Positions 40,935 to 49,500 of a DNA stretch of 64,000 nucleotides are shown here, one piece after another. A program made the translations under genes and the position numbers. The notes below the pieces were generated by a model. The model had not been told where the DNA came from and did not search any database. It saw only the letters and a program-made list of their open reading frames with translations. Every line of letters starts with the position of its first letter. The stretch's first letter is position 1. The stretch comes from Candidatus Rifleibacteriota bacterium (GTDB lineage Bacteria > Muiribacteriota > Ozemobacteria > Ozemobacterales > Ozemobacteraceae), in the NCBI GenBank assembly GCA_012517355.1, contig JAAYVD010000168.1:124001-188000 (forward strand), read 5' to 3'.

Positions 40935-41582
40935 ATGTTCCGTTCCGCAGCGATCCTGAAAAATCTGGTGTTGATCCTGGCCCTGTCGTCCGCCTGGCTC
41001 TCCCCCGGGGTTCTTCTCGCCCACTGCGACACCTTTGCCGGCCCGGTCCTCATCGAGGCCCGGAAGGCCCTGGAGACCGGCGACGTGACCCCTCTTCTCA
41101 AGTGGGTGAAACCCGACCGGGAAGAGGTCATCAAGAAGGCGTTCGCCGAGGCATCGAAGAACCGCAAGACCGGTCAGAAGGAGGCCGACCACGCGTTCTT
41201 CGAGATCCTCATCCGGATCCACCGCGAGGGCGAAGGCGCTCCCTTCACCGGGATCAAGCCGGCCGGAACGGAACTGCCGCCGGCCGTCGTGGCCGCCGAC
41301 CAGGCGCTCGAGACAGGCTCGGCCAAGGCGCTCATCGACCTCCAGGCGAAGGACCTCGCCGGGAAGGTCCAGGCCCGATACGACCATGCTCTCGCCAAGA
41401 AGCGCTCCGCCGCCAGGAGCGTTGCCCAGGGCCGGGAATTTGTGGCGGCCTACGTCGAGTATGTCCACTTCGTCGAGGCGTTGTCCGGCCTCCTGGCGGG
41501 CGAGGCGGGCCCCCATCACGAGGGCGGGGAGCCGGAGACCGGCACCGGTCCCTGTTCCTCCTGCGATTCCCATGGGAAGTGA
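40935..41582 (+). CDS. DUF6448-like exported protein
   Basis: The ATG at 40935 has AGGAGGAGG 5 bases upstream. The 215-residue product has a signal peptide (ILKNLVLILALSSAWLSPGV, cleavage near LLAH). The mature part opens with AHCDTFAGPVLIEARKALET and continues with LLKWVKPDREEVIKKAFAEA, as in DUF6448 proteins, and has a His/Cys-rich tail (PHHEGGEPET, CSSCDSHGK). The His at the mature N-terminus and the His/Cys tail suggest metal binding, which is inferred only. Function of the family is not known to me. Confidence 0.75.
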   Translation: MFRSAAILKNLVLILALSSAWLSPGVLLAHCDTFAGPVLIEARKALETGDVTPLLKWVKPDREEVIKKAFAEASKNRKTGQKEADHAFFEILIRIHREGEGAPFTGIKPAGTELPPAVVAADQALETGSAKALIDLQAKDLAGKVQARYDHALAKKRSAARSVAQGREFVAAYVEYVHFVEALSGLLAGEAGPHHEGGEPETGTGPCSSCDSHGK

Positions 41583-41601
41583 CGGCCAAGGAGACAGACC
41601 C

Positions 41602-42231
41602 ATGCCACGCCAAGCCAACCCGGGCCAGGACCGCAAGACGCAGATCCTCCTCGCCGCCCGCCACCTGGTGTTCTCGGAAGGGGTCTCCAGCCTGACCATG
41701 AAACGGGTCGGGGAGGCCGTGGCCATCACCGAACCGGCGGTGTACCGTCACTTCCGCAACCGGGAGGACCTGATCCGGTCCCTGATCACCTTCATGTTCG
41801 ACGGGTGGGAGGAAAAACTCCTGGCGCTGAAAGAGAAGCCTGTCCCGGCTTCGGAAAAACTCATCCGACTCGGGAAGATCCATCTTTCCCACCTCATGGA
41901 CCACCAGTTCAACCCGGTTCTTCTCCTGTCCGAGGCCGGCAGGTCGGAACAACCCAGCATCGCGGCCGCCCTCAACGAAAAGGGGGAGCGGATCGCCGCC
42001 GTCATGGTGTCCATCCTGCGGGAGGGCATGGCGGCCGGCGAATTCGCCCCCGACCTCAACGTGAAATCGGCCACCCTCGCCCTGTTCGGGGTCCTGCAGG
42101 GCAGCCTGATCAGGTGGACCCTCTCGAAATCCGCGCGAGGGCTTTCCCCCGACCTGGAAGGCGCCCTCCGGCTCATCCTCAAAGGCCTGTCCTGCCCTGC
42201 CGCCCGGGGAAAGACCTGCCTCGACCGGTGA
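41602..42231 (+). CDS. TetR/AcrR-family transcriptional regulator
   Basis: The ATG at 41602 has AAGGAG 9 bases upstream, 19 bp after the DUF6448 stop. The 209-residue product has the TetR helix-turn-helix at residues 12-58 (TQILLAARHLVFSEGVSSLT, MKRVGEAVAITEPAVYRHF) and a ligand-binding C-terminal domain (SEAGRSEQPSIAAALNEKGE). The placement inside a five-gene run suggests it controls the run, possibly through the palindrome at 40211. Confidence 0.93.
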   Translation: MPRQANPGQDRKTQILLAARHLVFSEGVSSLTMKRVGEAVAITEPAVYRHFRNREDLIRSLITFMFDGWEEKLLALKEKPVPASEKLIRLGKIHLSHLMDHQFNPVLLLSEAGRSEQPSIAAALNEKGERIAAVMVSILREGMAAGEFAPDLNVKSATLALFGVLQGSLIRWTLSKSARGLSPDLEGALRLILKGLSCPAARGKTCLDR

Positions 42232-42297
42232 GGAGCCCCCGTTCCCCGGGTGCGGAAGATCTGCCTGATCTCCTGGCCGGAAAGAAGGTGAATGGGT

Positions 42298-42489
42298 ATG
42301 AAAGTGCATGTTGATCCGGAAATCTGCATCGGTTGCGGGCTGTGCGCCGGCATCTGCCCCGTGGTCTTCCGCATGGAGGACGGAAAAGCGGTGGTCATCG
42401 TGGAAATCGTTCCCGCCGCCTCGTGCACGGCCTGTCGCCAGGCTTCCCAGGAATGCCCGGTCCAGGCCATCGTCATCAAGGAGACCTGA
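42298..42489 (+). CDS. [4Fe-4S] ferredoxin
   Basis: The ATG at 42298 is preferred over 42292 because AAGGTG is then 7 bases upstream. The 63-residue product begins MKVHVDPEICIGCGLCAGIC and ends with ECPVQAIVIKE. Cysteines 10, 13 and 16 and the last CP cysteine are the single-cluster set; the two remaining ones fit the disulphide pair of Thermotoga/Desulfovibrio-type ferredoxins. Two extra cysteines (SCTAC) make the exact assignment uncertain. Electron carrier in anaerobic redox metabolism; lies 27 bp before the D-lactate dehydrogenase gene. Confidence 0.92.
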   Translation: MKVHVDPEICIGCGLCAGICPVVFRMEDGKAVVIVEIVPAASCTACRQASQECPVQAIVIKET

Positions 42490-42516
42490 TACACCCATCA
42501 ACAGGAGGTGATTCAC

Positions 42517-43560
42517 ATGCCGAGAATGGGGATTTTCGATGCCAAGCCGTATGACCGGGAATTCTTCGAATCGATCAACCGGGAATTCCTGTTCGATCTG
42601 AAGTTCTTCCCCGGCCACCTGAACACGGATACGGTGGAACTCGCGAAGGGGTGTGACGCCGTGTGCGTCTTCGTGAACGACCACTGCACCAGGGACGTCC
42701 TCGAGCGCCTGGTTGGCTTGGGAGTGAAGGTCATCGCCTTGCGCAGCGCCGGGTACAACAACGTCGATCTCCGGGCCGCGTACAAGATGATCCACGTCGT
42801 CCGGGTCCCCGCCTATTCTCCCAATGCGGTGGCGGAGCATGCGGTCGCCTTGATCCTGACGTTGAACCGGAAAACCCATCGGGCCTACTATCGGACCCGC
42901 GACAACAACTTTTCCATCGTCGGCCTCCTGGGTTTCGACCTGAAAGGGAAAGTGGCAGGTGTCATCGGCACGGGCAAGATCGGCCAGGCCCTGATCAGGA
43001 TCCTGAACGGGTTCGGCATGCGGATCCTGGCATACGACAAGGCTCCCGATCCGGAACTGACAAAGGAATGGAACGTTCGCTTCGTTGATCTGGACACCAT
43101 CTTCCGGGAAAGTGACATCATCTCGCTTCACTGCCCACTCACACCGGAAACCCAGCATCTGATCAACGAGAAGACCATCGCCCGGATGAAGCCGGGGGTC
43201 ATGCTCATCAACACCGGCCGGGGACGGTTGATCGACACGCAAGCCCTGATCGAAGGCCTGAAATCGAAGAAGGTCGGAGCCGCCGGCCTCGATGTGTACG
43301 AAGAGGAGAGCGAATACTTCTTCGAGGATTTCTCGGACTCGTTCATCCCCGACGATGTCCTGGCCAGGCTCCTGACGTTCAACAATGTCCTGGTGACGTC
43401 CCACCAGGGGTTCTTCACGACCGAGGCCATGACCAGCATTGCCAGGATCACCCTGGAGAACGTCAAGGAATTCTTCGATGGAAAGCCGCTGACCAACGAA
43501 ATCTGCTATCGCTGCGACAGCCCCGTGTGCACCAAGAAAACCGAGGGTCGGTGTTTCTGA
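42517..43560 (+). CDS. ldhA: D-lactate dehydrogenase (NAD-dependent 2-hydroxyacid dehydrogenase) with Cys-rich C-terminus
   Basis: The ATG at 42517 follows AGGAGGTG by 6 bases. 347 residues. The nucleotide-binding motif GVIGTGKIGQALIRIL lies near 149-164, and the catalytic Arg (NTGRGRLID), Glu (DVYEEESEYFF) and His (VTSHQGFFTTEA) are all present. The SHQGFFT form is typical of fermentative D-lactate dehydrogenases. After the usual end the chain continues with ICYRCDSPVCTKKTEGRCF, giving cysteines 330, 333, 338 and 346, a possible metal or cluster site not present in standard LdhA. Pyruvate to D-lactate is the expected reaction. Base composition is visibly less GC-rich than the surroundings, compatible with acquisition. 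Confidence 0.9.
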   Translation: MPRMGIFDAKPYDREFFESINREFLFDLKFFPGHLNTDTVELAKGCDAVCVFVNDHCTRDVLERLVGLGVKVIALRSAGYNNVDLRAAYKMIHVVRVPAYSPNAVAEHAVALILTLNRKTHRAYYRTRDNNFSIVGLLGFDLKGKVAGVIGTGKIGQALIRILNGFGMRILAYDKAPDPELTKEWNVRFVDLDTIFRESDIISLHCPLTPETQHLINEKTIARMKPGVMLINTGRGRLIDTQALIEGLKSKKVGAAGLDVYEEESEYFFEDFSDSFIPDDVLARLLTFNNVLVTSHQGFFTTEAMTSIARITLENVKEFFDGKPLTNEICYRCDSPVCTKKTEGRCF

Positions 43561-43569
43561 AGGGGACCC

Positions 43570-44499
43570 TCAGGACAGTGGTGGGACTGGAACCGGGTTG
43601 GCGTCACCACCCGCGGGGACATACTGCCGCTGCCGGACCTGGGCGAGCCGCTGCTCGTACCGCTGCTGCGCGATCTGGCGATCCCGGTTCGCGTCGGCCT
43701 GCCGGTTCTGGTCCCGCCGGTCCTGGACGATGGGATTGTCCGACCGGCTGCCGGGCCAGTTCGCGATGCCCCCCATCATGGTGCGGTGGCTGATCCGGCT
43801 CCGGTCCGACTCCGCCACCATCCGCTTCTGCTGGAGCTGGGTGATCCGCAGCACCTCGCGCAGGAGGGTGACGGTGGCCGAGCGGGTCGGCCGGTCGGGG
43901 ATCGGCACCTGGGGAACCTGCGTCCAGTCACCGTCGTTCCGGCCCATGTTCTCCTGGATCATCGTCGTGGTGTCTTGGCTCACCGCCCGGATCTCTCCGA
44001 ACAGCCGCCCCGCCTCGCGGTCGTCGGCAGGGGAAACGCGCATCCGGCTGTAGATTTCGCGGTATTTCGGATCGCCGTGGAGCCCCTTGAAATGGGGAGA
44101 GTCGCGGAAGACCGGGTAGCAGTCGAAGCCGGCCTTGACCGCTTCCGCCATGGCGGCGAGGCCGCCGGCCTGGTCCCCGAGGCCGACCAGCGCCCTGGCC
44201 TTGCCCGCGAAGGCTTCCGCCCGCGCCCACGATGGAAGGGTTCCCCCGGTCAGCAGCCGGTCATACCCGGCCACGGCCCCCGCCAGGTCATTCTTGTCGA
44301 GCAATCCGGACAGGTTCAGGAGGGACACCGTCACCTCCTGCGGGTTGGCAGGGGAACCCGCATCCAGGGGCGCGGCCCCCGCAGGTGCCGGCCCCGGCGT
44401 TGGGGCCGGAGCAGCCGTCTGAGCGGGGGGAGCGGCGGGCGGAACCGGGTCCGGGGTTCCGCCTGGGAAGCCAGTTCCCGTGCCGTCTTCCATATCCCT
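43570..44499 (-). CDS. Pro/Ala-rich and helical protein of unknown function (start uncertain)
   Basis: The gene ends 9 bp from the convergent ldhA stop. The start used here is an ATG at 44499 with GAGGG 5 bases upstream; the frame is open to 44619. The product begins with about 60 Pro/Ala/Gly residues, then a TPR-like helical region (SLLNLSGLLDKNDLAGAVAG, and EAFAGKARALVGLGDQ). A charged helical C-terminus rich in Arg/Gln/Asp follows (QNRQADANRDRQIAQQRYEQ). In another minus-strand frame the upstream stretch 44500-44640 reads as Gly/Asp/Met/Pro-rich protein-like sequence, so a frameshift near 44490 is possible. No family recognised. Confidence 0.55.
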   Translation of the reverse strand, partial: RDMEDGTGTGFPGGTPDPVPPAAPPAQTAAPAPTPGPAPAGAAPLDAGSPANPQEVTVSLLNLSGLLDKNDLAGAVAGYDRLLTGGTLPSWARAEAFAGKARALVGLGDQAGGLAAMAEAVKAGFDCYPVFRDSPHFKGLHGDPKYREIYSRMRVSPADDREAGRLFGEIRAVSQDTTTMIQENMGRNDGDWTQVPQVPIPDRPTRSATVTLLREVLRITQLQQKRMVAESDRSRISHRTMMGGIANWPGSRSDNPIVQDRRDQNRQADANRDRQIAQQRYEQRLAQVRQRQYVPAGGDANPVPVPPLS

Positions 44500-44630
44500 C
44501 ATCCATTCCCTCGTCCCCACCGGCGTCCAGGCCCGGATCGCCGACACCGGGAGGCATGCCCATGTCGGAAGGCATCCCCGGATCGGTTGGCATCCCTTCG
44601 TCAAACCCGGAATCATCACCTGGAGGCCCC

Positions 44631-44828
44631 GGCCCGGACTCGCTGATCACCAGCACGGGCCAGGACGGCCTGTGGCGCTGGCGCGTGGAGCCCAGCCGCG
44701 TCGTCCGCGACCGGCAGGTTTGCCCGCACCGGTTCGACGGCCCCATCGTTTTTTCCCCCGACCGCAAGACCCTGGGCACCGGGGCGCGCCTGCCGCTGTT
44801 CGCCCCCAGCTCCGCCCCCGGTTCCTGA
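44631..44828 (+). pseudogene. Possible WD40-repeat remnant
   Basis: The plus-strand frame ending at 44828 reads SLITSTGQDGLWRWRVEPSR and then IVFSPDRKTLGTG. These resemble the end of one WD40 blade (GxDGxxRxW) and the SPDGKTLATG start of the next. There is no start codon, ribosome-binding site or further blade. Best explained as a decayed fragment; chance resemblance is possible. Confidence 0.35.
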
Positions 44829-44972
44829 CGGTCCTGCGACCGGCTTCCCCGCCGGATGCCGGCCGACCGGGAACCTTGATTCCTCCGGGCATTCCGCGCA
44901 GAGAAGGGGCCACGCCGCGGTTCGGGGAGAAAGTGGCACCGGGGGCTTCCCAGGGTCGACCCGGCCCCTCCC

Positions 44973-45632
44973 TCAGCCGCGCGGAGGGACCTCTTCGGCG
45001 TGCGGCGCACGGATGTGCCGGACGATGGCCGGCGGGAGGTTGAGGAGCACGCGCTGCTCGACCACCTGGTGGCGGTCGAGGAACCGGTCGAGCACCTTCG
45101 ACGACCGGATGGGCCACGGGTTGCCCCGGGTCAGCATGCGCAGCCGCCCCAGCAGCGGGCGCATGCCGAGATACTCGAAGTAGGAAAGCGTGCCGTCGGG
45201 ACCGAGGAGACGTTCGATGGCCTGCAGGATGCGGCGCACGACGGCGACGGGAAAGTTGTTGAGGGGCAGCCCGGACACCGCGAAATCGAAGCCGGCGCGG
45301 GTCTCGACCTCTTCCAGGAGCGAGCAGTGGATCTCGACCTCGACGCCCTCCATGCGAGGGGCCAGGGTGGTCCGGCAAAGGGTGCGGAGGATCTCGCAGA
45401 AGGCCGGGTTGGCCTCGACCATCACGAACCGGTCGCCCGGTCGCAGGAACTCGGCGATCTTCACGGTGACGGGGCCGGTGCCCGGCCCGATCTCGAGGAC
45501 CTGCTTGCGGGCCCGACACCGGCTCATGGGCTCGGCCAGAGCCTGGGCGAGGAAACGCGAGGAGGGGATGATCGACCCGGTCAACCGCCGGTTGCGGAAG
45601 AACTCCGCCAGGAAGGAGATCGCGTGCTTCAT
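44973..45632 (-). CDS. SAM-dependent methyltransferase (phospholipid N-methyltransferase-like)
   Basis: The ATG at 45632 is the first plausible start; the ribosome-binding site is weak. 219 residues. The N-terminus FLAEFFRNRRLTGSIIPSSR matches the substrate-side segment of PmtA-type enzymes. Motif I is QVLEIGPGTGPVTVKIAEFL near 44-63, an acidic residue ends strand 2 (FVMVEANP), and motif IV region is FDFAVSGLPLNNFP. In the family these enzymes methylate phosphatidylethanolamine or related lipids, or rRNA adenine in the KsgA branch. The SIIPSS motif favours the lipid enzyme. Confidence 0.8.
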   Translation of the reverse strand: MKHAISFLAEFFRNRRLTGSIIPSSRFLAQALAEPMSRCRARKQVLEIGPGTGPVTVKIAEFLRPGDRFVMVEANPAFCEILRTLCRTTLAPRMEGVEVEIHCSLLEEVETRAGFDFAVSGLPLNNFPVAVVRRILQAIERLLGPDGTLSYFEYLGMRPLLGRLRMLTRGNPWPIRSSKVLDRFLDRHQVVEQRVLLNLPPAIVRHIRAPHAEEVPPRG

Positions 45633-45909
45633 CGGGACTGCCCATGGGGAGCCAGGAAGGGCCCCCGTGTCACCACGGTGCGGGAAGCCCAACGTCGGTT
45701 GGGCGCGGGGCAGGAGACGCAACCCACCAGGCGCGCCGACCACCCGGGCCGGTCAGGCCCAGGAGTGCCTGAGGCGGGGCATCCCTGGCGGTGGCGTTGC
45801 CCCCTCCCCTGTCGGGAAGGTGGGCCGGGCAGTGGGTTCTTGCAGGCGGTCATCGCGAAAGACGATACTCCAACACCGTCTGTGACGCAACCGGGGCCTC
45901 GGCTCCCTG

Positions 45910-46043
45910 GATCCGCGGTGGTTCTGGAGCAGGCCGGCAGGACATCCTGGCAGGGGCGGACCCGGGAGTCCGCCCCTGCGGTGGACGCAGGATGGCTGGG
46001 AGCCATTCCGAGGCTCAGCGGTCTGTCTCCATCGCGGATCCTG
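45910..46043 (+). repeat. Dispersed intergenic repeat, family R3, with perfect 12-bp hairpin
   Basis: Matches the minus strand of 19712-19845. Contains the perfect stem GCAGGGGCGGAC/GTCCGCCCCTGC (45950-45961 with 45968-45979). It lies in the 461-bp gap between divergent genes; a separate small hairpin CCCAAC/GTTGGG is at 45688-45703. Confidence 0.75.
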
Positions 46044-46093
46044 GGTTAGGTCTGGTATACTGGCCGGGGCTGCAGGCGGCCCGGGAGGAAACG

Positions 46094-46465
46094 ATGGACA
46101 CGACGAGACTGCGGGTCAGACCCCGCGCGAACCAGGAGAAGGTGAAGGAACGGATCGGCGGCATCGCGGACCGCCGGTTCCGGAAGCTCCAGAAGATGCT
46201 CATCAGGGATCTCGACGGGGCGGCCTTCCGCACCCTCGCGCTGAGCCTGTACATGCGGCTCGGCGGCTGGTCGCACACCGGCGGGTCCTACATCAACGCC
46301 ATGGCCGAGGTCCGCGGCCTCTGCCGCGAGTTGTTCGGATACGAGCTGCCCGAACGGATCGGCGCCGTCCACCTGAAGGATTTCCGCTACCGGTCGGCCG
46401 CCGGCCTCGCCCGGATCGCCCCCGCGATCAGCCGCTTCCACGAAGACCATCTGCAGAAGGCCTGA
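46094..46465 (+). CDS. Small basic helical protein of unknown function
   Basis: The ATG at 46094 has GGGAGGAA 4 bases upstream and a TATACT -10 element at 46056-46061, just after the R3 repeat. The 123-residue product is rich in Arg and helical, with a Gly/Tyr-containing middle (LYMRLGGWSHTGGSYINAMA). No signal peptide or known domain. A terminator-like hairpin follows at 46482. Confidence 0.65.
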   Translation: MDTTRLRVRPRANQEKVKERIGGIADRRFRKLQKMLIRDLDGAAFRTLALSLYMRLGGWSHTGGSYINAMAEVRGLCRELFGYELPERIGAVHLKDFRYRSAAGLARIAPAISRFHEDHLQKA

Positions 46466-46481
46466 GCCCGGCCGATGCCCC

Positions 46482-46500
46482 CCCGCCATCAGGCGGGTTT
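46482..46500 (+). terminator. Short terminator hairpin
   Basis: CCCGCC-atca-GGCGGG followed by TTT, 17 bp after the small basic protein gene. Confidence 0.5.
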
Positions 46501-46551
46501 CCGGGGGAGGCCACCCCTGTCACGAACCGACATCCACACAGGAGCCAGACG

Positions 46552-49500
46552 ATGACCCCGCCCACCCTCCGCCTGCGCCGGACGGACGGAACCTTCCTGG
46601 ACATCCCGACCCTGCCTTGCGACCTTGGCCGGGAGGCGGGGTGCCGCATCCTCCTCGACGACCGGCAGGTCAGCCGGCGACATGCCCGCCTGGAGGCGGA
46701 CCCCGACGAGCCGACCGCCCTGCGGGTCACCGACCTGGGCAGTTCGAACGGCACCTACGTGAACGGGCGTCGGATCGGCGGCACGGTCACCGTGCGGCCT
46801 GGCGACGAGCTTCGGATCGGCGGCTCGACCTGGCGGCTGGAAACGCCCGCCGCGCCGGCCTTTCCCGCCGGCCAGCCGGTTCCCCTCCCCCCGACTCCAC
46901 CATCGGGCCAGTATTCCCCAGCGGCTCCCCCGGCCGGACAACCGCCAGCCGTCGCTGCCGGCCAGGCGCGGGAAGGGACGTCCGCCCCACCATCCCCACC
47001 ACTGGCTCCTGACTCCGAAACGACCGGGCAACCAGGGTCGGTCCCCAAACCGGCCCACGCCCCGCCACGGGCAAGCCCCGTCATCCCTTCCACCACCCCC
47101 TCCCCTCCCGCCGGCACCAGGCACCATCCCGCTCCACCACTGCCGCCGCCCCCGCCACCGCCACCAGTGCCCGCCTTCATCCAGGCCACACCGCCCGCTC
47201 CCCCCTCTCCTCCTCCGCCGCCGCCGGCCCCACCAACACCGCCGCCGGTCCCCACGGCAACCCCAGCCGGATCCCCTGACGCCTCGCGCGACCTTCCCCG
47301 CCAACCGCCACCACCGGTTCCTCCCGACGCCGCAACGCCCTCAGCCCACGCGCCACCTTCCCCCGCCCCCCCGCCACCACCGCCGCCAGCGACCCCGCCC
47401 GGGCCGGACGGAACCCCATCCCCCCCCCACCGCTGGTGGATCGCCGTGGGCGCCGCCCTCCTTTTGGTCGTGGTTTCCCTGGCCTGGTCCCGATGGGCCG
47501 GGCGGCGGCCGGACAACGGCCCCCGCCCTGGGCCCATCGTCGATCTCGCCAGCCAGGCGGTGGGCGACAGCACCACCGGCCAGGTGGTGGCCTGGAACGA
47601 CCGGATCACCGTCGCCCTGCCCCCCGGCTCCGTGACCGGCAACGGCACCCTGGTCATCGGCGGCCTGACCACCCCCACCGGCCCGTTGCCGCCCGGGGCG
47701 GTGGAACTGGCCTCGGCCAGCCTGCGTCTCGACGGCCCCGCCAGCCTCACCGCCCCGGTGGCGGTGGCCTTCCGGTTCGATCCCGCCCTGGTGGAACCCG
47801 CCCCTGGAGCTTCCGCCCCGGCCGTCGTCGGCTGCTGCTGGGACGAGACCCTCGGCATGTGGCTGGCGGCACCCACCGCCTTGGATGCCACGCGCGGAGT
47901 CGCCGTGGTGATGACCCGACACTTCTCGATCTGGCGCGTGCTGTATCTGGGCAAGGGCTACCTGATCCGCGACACCACCCACTTCCGGGTGGTCCACGCC
48001 GAGAACCACGACATGATCCTGGGCAGCCGGCTGGAAGAGGCTCCCCAGGCCGCTTTCACCACCGGCACGATGCTGGAGAACGCCTGGCGGTCCTACGACC
48101 GTGCCGGCTTCACCATGCCGGGCACCTCGTGGGACCAGGCCCTGCAGAAGCTGCTCGTCGCCATCCCCAACCTCGACCTCACCCCCGGCAAGACCTGGAT
48201 CTTCCTCAACTGCCGCGACTGGTGGGTCACCAGCGAGAAGATGGATTCCACCTCCCCCTACCGCTCCGGCACGACCGGCGCCATCTATCTCAAGGGGAGC
48301 TACGACGACCTCGACGAGCTGCGCGGGGTGACCGCCCACGAGTACTTTCACGCCGTCCAGAACGAGTACATGAACATCTACTCCCTCGGCCTCCGCTATT
48401 GGTGGATCGACGCCACCGCCGACTACGCCGCCGAGAAGGTGGCCTGGGAAGGCAAGATCGCGGGCATGGGGGAAGGGATCTCCGCCACCTGGCTCGACAC
48501 CCCGCTCTGGGCGGCCGACGGGCTCAAGGAATACCGCACCGCCCATTTCATCGATTTCGTGCTGGGGCCGACCGGCGCCGGGCAGTTCCCCGCCCTGTGG
48601 CGGGCCACCATGGAAGGGGTGTGGCTGCAGAGCGTCATCACCCGGCTGGACGCCCACCTGCAACAGACCACCAGCCGCCCGCTTGGCTCCTGGTTCCGCG
48701 AGTTCGCCGCCTTCCTGCTGTTCTCGAGCGCCACCCCCTGCCGCGGCGAACGCCGCTTCCTGGGCTCCCCCACCGCCGCCCAGCGGCTCGCCGACCTGCC
48801 CGCCGACCAGGTCGCCCGGCCCCTGGCGCTGAGCACCACCTCCGGCCTCTGCGCCGCGGTGACCGGCATCCGCCCGGCGTTTCGCACAGGACAGGCCTTC
48901 CGACGCCTGCGGGTGAGCTGGCTGGAGGCCAGCCGCCCCGAGATGACCGTCGACCTCGTCCGGCTGCCCGGCAACCGGGAGGTTCCGCGGGTGCGTCCCG
49001 AACCGCTGGCCGGGGTCGGCGCCAGCGCCACCGTCACCCTGCGTCCGGGCGACGTCCTGTGGGTGCTGGCCTGCAACACCGCCCTGACCGAGGGCGGCGG
49101 GCAGGTCAGCCTCAACGTCCTCGACGAGTCGGTCGACCTGGGGCTCGAGGGAACCCCCGACCGGGCGAAGCTGACGAAGGTGACCTTCACCGCGACCGCC
49201 CGCGGCGTTCCCCCCGGGGCCGGACCCCTGACCTGCCGCTGGCGGTTCGACGACGGCGATTTCGGCCCGTCGCAGCCGGTGCCCGTCCCGACCGCCCCCG
49301 CCATGACCTGGGCCCGGGAAGAGGAGTTTCCGGCCATCACCGCGCACACCGCGGGCCTGCAGCTGCTGGCCGGCTCCGAACTGCTGGCCGAGACCGCCTG
49401 CGAGGTCAAGACCTGCTTCGTGCAGCTGGAACCCCGCACCGTCCTGGCCAGCCCCGGCCAGGAGGTCGCCTTCCGCGCCGTGGTCGCCAACCCGCCGCCG

